This document shows, piece by piece, positions 1-7,537 of a stretch of DNA of 64,000 bases (positions are counted from its first letter, which is position 1; each line of letters starts with the position of its first letter). Position numbers and translations under genes: made by a program. Origin of the DNA: Pseudomonadota bacterium (GTDB lineage: Bacteria; Pseudomonadota; Gammaproteobacteria; Steroidobacterales; Steroidobacteraceae); the NCBI GenBank assembly GCA_021798335.1, contig JAJZMI010000052.1, forward strand, positions 1-64,000, read 5' to 3'. The notes beneath the pieces were generated by a model. The model was not told where the DNA came from. It did not search any database and worked only from the letters and a program-made list of their open reading frames with translations.

Positions 1-154
1 TACACGATCGCGATCAGCGGGTTTCGACCTATACAGGACGCGACGTGATTAAGTCCGGCTACGCTAGCGAGGGCTCACGCGTGACTGGTCGGCGTCGAGC
101 CAGAATGGCCGCCGTGAAGAAGCCCGACACATTCCTTTTGCGGGCCCCGACATA

Positions 155-895
155 CTACATACATTTCGAGTCGCCACAGTTGAGACACGTCATGCAGCCG
201 TCCATCATCACCACGGCTGCAGTGCTGCACTTCGCGCACAGCTGCGCCCCTTCCGGGAACTCGGATTTGGCGAAAGCATCGGTCTGGCGGGCGCGGGCTT
301 CGTATTCCGCGCGCTTCTCGTCGACCAGCTTCTGTTGATGCTCGTCGAGCGCCGGCCTGCGCAGCAGACCGATGGTCTGCAGATGCCGCTCGATGACGTA
401 GCCGAGCTCCGCGATGATCGACGGCATGAACTTCCCGCCGGGCTGCCAGTATCCGCCCCTGGGGTCGAACACCGCTTTCAGCTCGTCCACGAGGAACGTG
501 ACATCCCCGCCCTTGCGAAACACCGCGGAAATGACGCGGGTCAGCGCCACGATCCACTGATAGTGATCCAGGTTCTTCGAATTGATGAAGATCTCGAATG
601 GCCGGCGCTGCTCGGAGTCTGTCCCCTCGTTGAGCACGATGTCGTTGACGGTCACGTACATGGCGTGATCGGAGATCGGAGTCTTGATTTTGTAGGTCGA
701 CCCGATCAGGACCTCCGGACGTTCGAGCTTTTCGTGCATTCGTATGATCTGCGCGCTCTGTCCGGGCCTGTCGCGCGATGATTCGGCCACGGGAGGTGCG
801 ACCGCCGGCTTGGCGGCTTGCGCCCTGGGATCGGGTATTTCCTCGGGCTTCTGCACTTCGTACTTCACGATCTTGTGTTCAATCTTGATGGCCAT
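155..895 (-). CDS. nrdJb: Class II ribonucleotide reductase, small C-terminal component NrdJb
   Basis: 246 aa. Second polypeptide of the split adenosylcobalamin-dependent ribonucleotide reductase known from Pseudomonas and relatives. It supplies the C-terminal part with the redox-active cysteines that re-reduce the active site of NrdJa. The last 30 residues hold closely spaced cysteines (CAKC, then CMTCLNCGDSKC), which fits a shuttle tail. The middle part (residues about 60-190) resembles the conserved TSCPD-type region, with a run reading VIERHLQTIG. It lies 47 bases downstream of nrdJa on the same strand. The start ATG at 895 has a GGGAG ribosome site 8 bases upstream, so both are likely one operon. 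Assignment rests on the gene pair and the cysteine tail. Confidence 0.82.
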   Translation of the reverse strand: MAIKIEHKIVKYEVQKPEEIPDPRAQAAKPAVAPPVAESSRDRPGQSAQIIRMHEKLERPEVLIGSTYKIKTPISDHAMYVTVNDIVLNEGTDSEQRRPFEIFINSKNLDHYQWIVALTRVISAVFRKGGDVTFLVDELKAVFDPRGGYWQPGGKFMPSIIAELGYVIERHLQTIGLLRRPALDEHQQKLVDEKRAEYEARARQTDAFAKSEFPEGAQLCAKCSTAAVVMMDGCMTCLNCGDSKCM

Positions 896-942
896 GATGC
901 GGCTCCCAGATGGCGGTTCACACGACGCTGCCCACGAGCGAC

Positions 943-3090
943 TCAGAAGCGCCCGTAGTACCCCTCGCGCAACGCATCGAACAAATTCGCCGCGGTATGC
1001 AGCTCGCCGTCGTACTCGATTTCCTCGTCGCCCCGCGCCGCCACGACGGTGCCGTCATCCAGCGTGAACTTGTAGACCGTATTCTTCAGATCCTGCTCCT
1101 TGACGAGCACACCCTGGAACGCCTCGGGGTTGAACCGGAAAGTCGTGCAGCCTTTCAGACCCTGTTCGTGGGCGTACAGGTAGATATCCTTGAATTTCTC
1201 ATACGGGAAGTCCGTCGGTACGTTCGCCGTCTTCGATATGGAGGAGTCCACCCACTTCTGCGCGGCGGCCTGGACGTCGACGTGCTGCTTCGGGGTGATG
1301 TCTTCCGAGGTGGCGAAATAGTCGGGCAGCTTCTCGGCCGCGGCGCTCGCATCGGGGTCGGCCCGGGAATTGACCAGCTCGCGATACGCCAGCAGCTCGT
1401 ACGAAAAGACGTCGATCTTCTCCTTGGTCTTGCGGCCCGGACGGATCACGTTACGGAAGTAGTGATGGGCAAACGAGGGCTCGATGCCGTTCGAGGCGTT
1501 GTTCGCAAGGGACAGCGAAATCGTGCCCGTCGGCGCAATGGAGGTGTGGTGTGTGAAGCGGGCGCCGATCTCGGCCAGCTCGCTCACCAGCTCCGGAGCG
1601 ATCGCCGCGATCCGCTGCATGTAGCGGCTGTACCTGGCGTGCAGAATCCGGCCAGGCAGCCGATCTCCCGCCTTCCAGCCATCCCGGACCATCTCGGGAC
1701 GCTTGCGCAACATTTCGGGCGTGACCGTGAATTCCTCGGTCATGATGGGCGCCGGCCCCTTCTCGCGGGCCAGCTCGAGCGCCTCTTCCCAACCGGCGAT
1801 GGCCATTTCGCGCGCGACGTCCTCGGTGAACTTCACCGACTCCGGCGAGCCATACCTGATCCGCAGCAGCGTCAGCGCGCTGCCGAGACCGAGGAAGCCC
1901 ATGCCGTGGCGACGCTTGCGCGTGATTTCCTCGCGCTGCTGCGCGAGCGGCAGGCCGTTGATCTCAACAACGTTGTCGAGCATGCGGGCGAATATCTTGA
2001 CGACCTGGCGATACTCGTCCCAATCGAAGCGCGCGCGCGCGGTGAACGGTTCGCGTACGAAGCGCGTCAGGTTTACCGAGCCCAGCAGACAGCTTCCATA
2101 GGGCGGAAGCGGTTGCTCGCCACACGGATTCGTAGCCCGGATGTTCTCGCACCACCAGTTGTTGTTCATCTCATTGACGCGATCGATGAGAATGAAGCCC
2201 GGCTCGGCGAAATCGTAGGTTGACGCCATGATGATGTCCCACATGCGGCGTGCGGGCAGCGTCTTGTAGATCTTGCAGGCGACCAGTCCCTCGCCGTTCA
2301 CGACATATCCGTCGTGAATCGGCCATTCGCGCCAGACAAACCTGGCCGGATCGCTCAGATCCGGCCGCTCCGCCTCGTATTCCCGGCGCGACAGCGGGAA
2401 TGCGAGCTTCCATTCGCCGTTGCGGCGCACCGCCTGCATGAATTCGTCGGTGATGAGCAGCGAGAGATTGAACTGCCGCAGGCGGCCGCTTTCGCGCTTG
2501 GCGCGAATGAATTCCATGACATCCGGATGTCCGACGTCGAACGTACCCATCTGCGCGCCGCGGCGGCCGCCAGCGGACGAGACGGTGAAGCACATCTTGT
2601 CGAAAATATCCATGAACGAGAGCGGACCGGAGGTGTAGGCCCCGGCGCCCGACACGTACGCGCCGCGCGGCCGGAGCGTTGAATGCTCGTATCCGATACC
2701 GCATCCGGCCTTGAGCGTCAGACCGGCCTCGTGAACCTTGCTCAGGATGTCGTCCATCGAATCACGGATCGTCCCCGAGACCGTGCAATTGATCGTCGAG
2801 GTCGCCGGCTTGTGCTCCACGGCCCCCGCATTGGAGGTGATGCGGCCGGCGGGAATGGCGCCGCGACGCAATGCCCAGAGGAATCGCTCGTACCAGTGCT
2901 CGTGCACGCCCTCCTGCTCGACGTTCGCCAGCGCGCGTGCGACGCGCTTGTAGGTGTCGTCCATCGTCTCGTCGATGGCCGTACCGTCTTTGGCGGTCAA
3001 CCGGTATTTCTTGTCCCAGATGTCGAGCGACGCCTCCTGGAACGGAATGGCGTCTGTGTCCTTCGAATCGATCTTCATGACGGTATTCAT
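943..3090 (-). CDS. nrdJa: Adenosylcobalamin-dependent ribonucleoside-diphosphate reductase, large component NrdJa
   Basis: 715 aa. Oxygen-independent class II reductase that makes deoxyribonucleotides for DNA synthesis using coenzyme B12 to form a thiyl radical. Class II signatures are visible: TSTINCTVSG (Cys102), KAGCGIGYEHS (Cys130), the run GGRRGAQMGTFDVGHPDV, the active-site loop NPCGEQPLPPYGSCLLGSVN and GTISLSLANNASNGIEP. The open frame extends upstream to 3297, but those 69 residues are arginine-rich with no family resemblance; ATG at 3090 (MNTVMKIDSKD) is the likely start. It lacks the redox tail, which NrdJb supplies. A promoter with a NrdR-type palindrome lies about 160-215 bases upstream. 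No B12 riboswitch was seen. Confidence 0.93.
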   Translation of the reverse strand: MNTVMKIDSKDTDAIPFQEASLDIWDKKYRLTAKDGTAIDETMDDTYKRVARALANVEQEGVHEHWYERFLWALRRGAIPAGRITSNAGAVEHKPATSTINCTVSGTIRDSMDDILSKVHEAGLTLKAGCGIGYEHSTLRPRGAYVSGAGAYTSGPLSFMDIFDKMCFTVSSAGGRRGAQMGTFDVGHPDVMEFIRAKRESGRLRQFNLSLLITDEFMQAVRRNGEWKLAFPLSRREYEAERPDLSDPARFVWREWPIHDGYVVNGEGLVACKIYKTLPARRMWDIIMASTYDFAEPGFILIDRVNEMNNNWWCENIRATNPCGEQPLPPYGSCLLGSVNLTRFVREPFTARARFDWDEYRQVVKIFARMLDNVVEINGLPLAQQREEITRKRRHGMGFLGLGSALTLLRIRYGSPESVKFTEDVAREMAIAGWEEALELAREKGPAPIMTEEFTVTPEMLRKRPEMVRDGWKAGDRLPGRILHARYSRYMQRIAAIAPELVSELAEIGARFTHHTSIAPTGTISLSLANNASNGIEPSFAHHYFRNVIRPGRKTKEKIDVFSYELLAYRELVNSRADPDASAAAEKLPDYFATSEDITPKQHVDVQAAAQKWVDSSISKTANVPTDFPYEKFKDIYLYAHEQGLKGCTTFRFNPEAFQGVLVKEQDLKNTVYKFTLDDGTVVAARGDEEIEYDGELHTAANLFDALREGYYGRF

Positions 3091-3249
3091 GTGTCCGCGG
3101 CGCCCCAAGTGTCTGCACACTGGATCACAGGGAATACGGGCGGCGTGATCAGCATGGCGCTGTGCGTATCGCATCCGGCGATACGTCATTCGTCGACCGG
3201 TATCTCCCCTGAGCCTCCCCGAACGCTCGATCTCGCTCCCGACGGGCGG

Positions 3250-3304
3250 ACACAAGATCTTGTGTCGGGGTAAAGAGCCTAATGAGCACTCCGTCACGCG
3301 TCAA
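3250..3304 (-). promoter_or_regulatory. Candidate nrdJ promoter with NrdR-box palindrome
   Basis: Reading the minus strand: -35 TTGACG (plus coordinates 3299-3304), 17-base spacer, -10 TAGGCT (3276-3281), then ten bases later a perfect 16-bp palindrome ACACAAGATCTTGTGT (3250-3265). The palindrome matches 14 of 16 positions of the NrdR-box consensus acaCwAtATaTwGtgt. It would cover roughly +3 to +19, suited to repression. NrdR sites usually occur in pairs about 31 bp apart; no good second box lies at that distance. The -10 element is weak (3/6). Confidence 0.6.
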
Positions 3305-3508
3305 GGTTTGAGGAACTCCGCGAACGGGCCGTAAACGTAAATAAAAACAGTAACTTATAGAGTTACCCGCCACGCAGGCTCGCAAATATTTTTTTGAGTC
3401 TGCTTTGGACCGAGTCAAGGTCAGACCCCATATCTTGTATCTGCGGAAAATGCGCAAGTTGTCCGCAGATCCGGAATTCCTCACCGGATCTTCCGCGGCA
3501 CCACCCCG

Positions 3509-3536
3509 CTTGAAATCCCGACTGCCGACCACAGAT
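3509..3536 (+). promoter_or_regulatory. Possible heat-shock (sigma-32 type) promoter of hsp20
   Basis: CTTGAAA (3509-3515) is an exact sigma-32 -35 element. After 13 bases comes CCACAGAT (3529-3536), matching five of the seven defined bases of CCCCATnT. Transcription would start near 3543 and give a leader of about 50 bases before the hsp20 ATG at 3596. The leader contains a small GGCG-GTAA-CGCC stem. Heat-shock control is expected for this family but is inferred here. Confidence 0.42.
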
Positions 3537-3595
3537 TTACCTCACGACATCCTGGGCGGTAACGCCTGACATCCTCAGCAATCGGAGACTCGATC

Positions 3596-4033
3596 ATGAC
3601 CGTGGTTCGCTATCAGCCTTGGGCACTCATCGACAGCCTGCAGCGCCAGCTGGACCAGGCGTTGTCCGCCGAAAGTGGCGAGGGCGCTGCGGAGGCGGAC
3701 ATCTCGTGGATCCCGCAAGTCGACATCTACGAGGAGTCCGACCGCTTCGTCGTTCTGGCCGATGTGCCGGGCGTCGACCCGAAAGACATCCGCATCACCG
3801 CCGACAAGGACCTCTTGACTCTGCGCGGAGAAAAGCGCGCGCGAGAAACACAGGGGAGCCAGGGCCGCCAACGCCTCGAGCGCCGCACCGGAGCGTTCAT
3901 GCGCAGCTTTACGCTGCCCGAAGGAGCGGACGTGGACCGGATTACCGCCAAGCATGCCGACGGGGTGCTCGAGGTGACCATCCCGAAGGTGCCGGCGCTG
4001 CAGCCGCGCACCATTGAGGTGCGGGCAGCCTGA
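3596..4033 (+). CDS. Small heat-shock protein (Hsp20/alpha-crystallin family)
   Basis: 145 aa. ATP-independent cytosolic holdase that binds unfolding proteins under stress. The alpha-crystallin domain covers about residues 40-140: it starts WIPQVDIYEESDRFVVLADVPGV, continues through LLTLRGEKR and ends with the typical GVLEVTIPK strand. The N-terminal arm (MTVVRYQPWALIDSLQRQLD) is typical of class A bacterial sHsps. A GGAG site precedes the ATG by 8 bases. A perfect 11-bp hairpin lies directly downstream. No other chaperone gene is adjacent. Confidence 0.93.
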   Translation: MTVVRYQPWALIDSLQRQLDQALSAESGEGAAEADISWIPQVDIYEESDRFVVLADVPGVDPKDIRITADKDLLTLRGEKRARETQGSQGRQRLERRTGAFMRSFTLPEGADVDRITAKHADGVLEVTIPKVPALQPRTIEVRAA

Positions 4034-4038
4034 TATCC

Positions 4039-4069
4039 CCCTGGGGCCGGCGCGTCGTCGGCCCCAGGG
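4039..4069 (+). terminator. Strong hairpin after hsp20
   Basis: Perfect 11-bp arms CCCTGGGGCCG (4039-4049) and CGGCCCCAGGG (4059-4069) with a 9-base loop, between hsp20 and the next gene. It has no T-run, so it is not a classical intrinsic terminator; it may mark the transcript end or protect the upstream mRNA. Confidence 0.45.
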
Positions 4070-4087
4070 AGCTTGGGAGATTCGTCC

Positions 4088-5026
4088 ATGGCCGCGCCCT
4101 TGAACATATGCGTGCTGGGCGGCACGGGTTTCGTCGGCACCCGGCTCGCGACCCGTCTGGCGCGCGATGGCCACTGGCTCACGCTGCCTGCGCGGGATCC
4201 CGACCGGGCCCAGGCTCTGCGGGTACTTCCGACCGTGCGCCTGCTCAAAGCGGACGTGCATGATCGCGCCGTTCTCGATCGGCTGGTCGAGGGAATGGAC
4301 GTAGTCATCAATCTGGTTGGCATCCTGAACGAGCATGGCCACGACACATTCCAACGAGTGCACGTCGATCTGGCCGCAAAAGTGGTCGCCGCCATGCGGG
4401 CTGGCCGCATCCGCCGCCTGCTGCACATGAGCGCCCTCGGCGCCGACCTGCACGGCCCGAGCGGCTACCTGCGCAGCAAGGCGGCAGCCGAAAACCACCT
4501 GCGCGCCGCTGCGGCACACCTCGATTTCACCGTTTTCCGTCCCTCCGTCATTTTCGGGCCGGGCGACTCCCTCACCAACCGCTTTGCAGGCCTGCTGCGC
4601 CTGTCGCATGGCTGGATGCCGCTGGCGCGTGCGCAAGCGCGGTTCGCTCCGATCTACGTCGGCGACGTCGCGGAAGCGTTCGCCCGGACATTGCTCGAGC
4701 GTGCGACGTTCGGCCAGACCTACGAACTCGGCGGACCCCAAGTCCTTACGCTGGAGCAGCTGGTGCGCCTGAGTGCTCAGGCCTCGGGCCTGCCCTGCCA
4801 CATCGTACGACTCCCCGATGCGCTCGGCCGCCTGCAGGCGGCCGTCTTGGGCCTGCTTCCCGGCAAGCCAATGACGCTCGATAATTTTCGCTCGCTGACC
4901 CGCGACAGCATCTGCGCCGAAGACGGCTGCGCGCGGCTCGGCTTGCACCCGCGCGCCATCCTCGAAGTACTCCCCGCCTATCTCCGGCCCCAGACCGGGG
5001 CGGTCAGATTCGGCGCCTACCCCTGA
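4088..5026 (+). CDS. NDUFA9-like NAD(P)-binding atypical SDR protein
   Basis: 312 aa. Extended/atypical short-chain dehydrogenase family of the complex I NDUFA9 type. The Rossmann start is NICVLGGTGFVGTRLATRL at about residues 5-23; a YLRSK segment near residue 125 matches the YxxxK catalytic pattern, and FRPSVIFGPGD follows. Bacterial members are thought to act on quinone- or lipid-linked substrates, but the substrate cannot be read from sequence. ATG 4088 is preferred over the in-frame TTG at 4073 because GGGAGA lies 7 bases before it. It is convergent with cca, with a 36-base gap. Confidence 0.8.
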   Translation: MAAPLNICVLGGTGFVGTRLATRLARDGHWLTLPARDPDRAQALRVLPTVRLLKADVHDRAVLDRLVEGMDVVINLVGILNEHGHDTFQRVHVDLAAKVVAAMRAGRIRRLLHMSALGADLHGPSGYLRSKAAAENHLRAAAAHLDFTVFRPSVIFGPGDSLTNRFAGLLRLSHGWMPLARAQARFAPIYVGDVAEAFARTLLERATFGQTYELGGPQVLTLEQLVRLSAQASGLPCHIVRLPDALGRLQAAVLGLLPGKPMTLDNFRSLTRDSICAEDGCARLGLHPRAILEVLPAYLRPQTGAVRFGAYP

Positions 5027-5062
5027 GCAAGCCGGCCCACCACGCGGCCCTCACCCTTTTCA

Positions 5063-6292
5063 TCAATCCGCCCGTAGCGCGCGCAGCGCCTGCAGTGCCT
5101 CGAGACGCTTAGCACGCATCCGCTCACCAACGGCCGGACCGGTCAGACTCTCACGCTCCGCGCTCGTCAGCGTCACGGCGGCACCCGCCGCGCGCGCCCG
5201 GCGCAGATGATCGGCCTGCGGGTAGGGCTGATCCGCAAGTCCCGCCCGGCCGCGCGCGTCCGCTTCACAGGCGGCCAGCAGTTCGTCGAATCGGTCCGGC
5301 CGGCGGAAGGCATCCGTTGCTTCCAGCAACTTCAGAATCGTGCCGGGGCGCGCTTGCAGCGCGCGGTGAACCTGAGCGTGATAGCGGGCGGTGAGCACAG
5401 CCAAGTCTCGGTAAGCATTAGGAATTCTCAGCCGCGCACACAATGCCGTGATCATCGGCACGCCCGCTTCCTCGTGACCATGATGGCTCGGCCACTGCTC
5501 GGGTGCCGTGCGCGCTTTGCCCAGATCGTGCGTCAAGACCGCGAAGCGCACGGCCGTCGCCAGCCCTGCGTCGGCCGACCAGCGCAGCGCCAGCATCACG
5601 TGCACGCCCGTATCGATCTCCGGGTGCCAGGTTGCCGGCTGGGGCACGCCGTAGAGCGCGGCCACCTCGGGGAAGATCACGGCAAGCGCGCCGCAGGCGC
5701 GCAGCGTCTCGAAGAAAACCTCGGGACGGGACTCGGCCAACGCGCGCTCGGTTTCCTGCCAGACCCGCTCCGGCACCAACGCGGCGAGTTCTCCGGACTC
5801 GCTCATGCGGCGCATGAGTTCGAGCGTCTCCTCGGCGACGCGGAATCCGAGCGCCGCGTACCGGGCCGCGAACCGCGCCACACGCAAGACTCGCACCGGA
5901 TCCTCGACGAAAGCCGCCGACACATGCCGCAACAGCCGCGCCTCGAGGTCACGCCGTCCACCATATGGATCGATGAGCTCTCCGCTGAGACTCTCGGCAA
6001 TGGCATTGACGGTCAGGTCGCGCCTTCGCAGATCCTCCTCCAGGGTCACTGCGGGAGAAAACTCGGTGGTGAACCCGCGGTAGCCGGGCGCGGTCTTACG
6101 CTCCAGCCGCGCGAGCGCGTATTCCTCGTGGGTTTGGGGATGCAGAAAGACCGGGAACTCCCGGCCTACGGGCACGTATCCTTGACGCTCGAGATCCTCG
6201 GGCCGCGCGCCGACGACGACCCAGTCGCGCTCGGCCACCGGCCGCCCGAGCAGCCGGTCTCGAACCGCACCGCCGACCAGATAGACTTGCAT
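5063..6292 (-). CDS. cca: CCA-adding enzyme (tRNA nucleotidyltransferase/phosphohydrolase)
   Basis: 409 aa, matching the E. coli enzyme in length. Adds or repairs the 3'-CCA of tRNAs in the cytosol. The nucleotidyltransferase head shows VYLVGGAVRDRLLGR (residues 3-17) and the template motif RRDLTVNA (90-97). An HD phosphohydrolase domain follows, with HDLGK at 255-259. The protein ends in an arginine/alanine-rich helix. It diverges from the next gene with only 6 bases between the start codons, so promoters must overlap coding sequence. The tRNA gene at 17.07 kb in this window lacks an encoded CCA, which fits a need for this enzyme. Confidence 0.95.
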   Translation of the reverse strand: MQVYLVGGAVRDRLLGRPVAERDWVVVGARPEDLERQGYVPVGREFPVFLHPQTHEEYALARLERKTAPGYRGFTTEFSPAVTLEEDLRRRDLTVNAIAESLSGELIDPYGGRRDLEARLLRHVSAAFVEDPVRVLRVARFAARYAALGFRVAEETLELMRRMSESGELAALVPERVWQETERALAESRPEVFFETLRACGALAVIFPEVAALYGVPQPATWHPEIDTGVHVMLALRWSADAGLATAVRFAVLTHDLGKARTAPEQWPSHHGHEEAGVPMITALCARLRIPNAYRDLAVLTARYHAQVHRALQARPGTILKLLEATDAFRRPDRFDELLAACEADARGRAGLADQPYPQADHLRRARAAGAAVTLTSAERESLTGPAVGERMRAKRLEALQALRALRAD

Positions 6293-6298
6293 GCAGAT

Positions 6299-7537
6299 AT
6301 GTTAACCGACTTCTCGCGCCCTTCCGCCCGCAATCGGCCCGCGCAGCGCGTGCGCACATGGGGCCGTGCCGCGCGCATCGCCGGCGGCGCACTCATTTTG
6401 GCCACACTGGCCGGTTGCGCCAGCACACGCTACTTGATGCAGGCCGGTGTCGGCGAGTGGCACGTGCTGCGCGACCGGCGGTCCATCGTGGACGTGATCG
6501 ATGATCCGAAGACGCCCGAGTCGCTCGTGCGCCAGTTGGGCGAAGTGCGCGCGGCGCGCCACTTCGCCTGGCAGAAGCTCGGGCTGCCCGACAACGACAG
6601 CTACAAGAGCTATGTGAACATCGGCCGCCGATACGTCGTGTGGAACGTCGTGGCGGCGCCGCAGTTCTCCGTCAGACCCAAGGAGTGGTGTTATCCCATC
6701 GCCGGTTGCGTGCCCTACCACGGATTCTTTCATCGGAGCGCGGCGCGCGCGTATGCCCGCCGGCTGAAACATGAGGGATACGACGTGGTCGTCGAAGGCG
6801 TGCCGGCATATTCGACGCTCGGCTGGCTCCCCGATCCGGTCATGAGCACGATGCTGCGCTACGGAACCGACGAGCTGGTGGCCATGATGTTCCACGAGCT
6901 CGCGCACGAGCTGCTCTATGTGCCCAACGACTCGTCGTTCGACGAAGCCTTCGCGATGACCGTGGAGAACACCGGGTTGCAGCGCTGGCTCGCATACCGA
7001 CACGAGCCGGGGCGTTTCGCCGAATTCGAGCGCCTCGATGCCGCCGATGTGCGCTTCGCGCGGCTGCTGCGTCACACGCGCGAGCGGCTGGCGCGGCTCT
7101 ACGCCGGCGCGATTCCCCGCGCGCGGATGCTGCGCAAGAAGAAACAGGTCTTCGCGCGGCTGGCACGGCGCATCGTTCGACTGGAGCGCAAACTCAAGGT
7201 CAGCACCCCGGTCTACAACCGATGGATCCGCGAAGGGCTGAATAATGCGGATCTGGCCTCGGTGGGAACCTACTACAACTGTCTTCCGGGGTTCGAGCGA
7301 CTGCTCCGGCGGGAAGACGGCAACCTGCCGCGCTTCTACGCCGCAGCGCGCCGCCTGGCTCGCGAGCCGAAGGCCGAGCGCGATCGAGCGCTCTGCCGCT
7401 CACCCCAGCGCATGGCGGCGGAAAACTCCCCGGCGACACCCCATGCCGGCGCGGCCCCTACAGCGAGCCGCGCAGATCCTGCAGCGAAAAACCGCACAGC
7501 GGCACATCGAGTCCGCGCGTCAGCGCCATCACCTTGA
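6299..7537 (+). CDS. Putative zinc aminopeptidase lipoprotein (PF10023-like)
   Basis: 412 aa. An N-terminal hydrophobic segment ends in a lipobox (ATLAGC, Cys about residue 40), so the protein is probably anchored in a periplasm-facing membrane. Conserved opening YLMQAGVGEWHVL and a zinc-protease motif HELAHE at about residues 198-203 with a downstream EAFAM glutamate fit the predicted aminopeptidase family. ATG 6299 keeps the signal sequence. The last 40 residues or so are low-complexity Ala/Pro/Arg, and the final 80 bases overlap the 3' end of the convergent methyltransferase gene, so the tail may be read-through after loss of an earlier stop. The natural substrate is unknown. Confidence 0.8.
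   Translation: MLTDFSRPSARNRPAQRVRTWGRAARIAGGALILATLAGCASTRYLMQAGVGEWHVLRDRRSIVDVIDDPKTPESLVRQLGEVRAARHFAWQKLGLPDNDSYKSYVNIGRRYVVWNVVAAPQFSVRPKEWCYPIAGCVPYHGFFHRSAARAYARRLKHEGYDVVVEGVPAYSTLGWLPDPVMSTMLRYGTDELVAMMFHELAHELLYVPNDSSFDEAFAMTVENTGLQRWLAYRHEPGRFAEFERLDAADVRFARLLRHTRERLARLYAGAIPRARMLRKKKQVFARLARRIVRLERKLKVSTPVYNRWIREGLNNADLASVGTYYNCLPGFERLLRREDGNLPRFYAAARRLAREPKAERDRALCRSPQRMAAENSPATPHAGAAPTASRADPAAKNRTAAHRVRASAPSP

Larger units (their letters stand above)
3091..3595. other. 505-base divergent intergenic region between nrdJa and hsp20
   Basis: No convincing gene. Besides the two candidate promoters it holds three inverted repeats: GTAACT-TATAG-AGTTAC at 3350-3366; 9-bp arms ATCTGCGGA/TCCGCAGAT at 3439-3447 and 3462-3470; and 8-bp arms AGATCCGG/CCGGATCT at 3467-3474 and 3484-3491. 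The last two share the bases AGAT, so as RNA they could not both form fully. Local AT content is higher around 3330-3400 than in the flanking genes. Confidence 0.6.

Noticed and set aside
1-48. Possible 3' end of a plus-strand gene (15 codons then TGA)
   Set aside because: Too short to support; other frames are also open at the edge.
3091-3297. Upstream extension of the nrdJa reading frame by 69 residues
   Set aside because: The added residues are Arg/His-rich with no family similarity, and the NrdR palindrome and promoter lie within them; ATG 3090 starts a normal NrdJa.
3091-3300. Cobalamin riboswitch upstream of the B12-dependent reductase
   Set aside because: No B12 box or GCCACTG element was found on the minus strand; class II reductases are not usually riboswitch-controlled.
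3425-3440. Second NrdR-like box (12/16 positions)
   Set aside because: Its centre is 175 bp from the good box, far from the usual 31-bp spacing, and it is not palindromic; probably chance.
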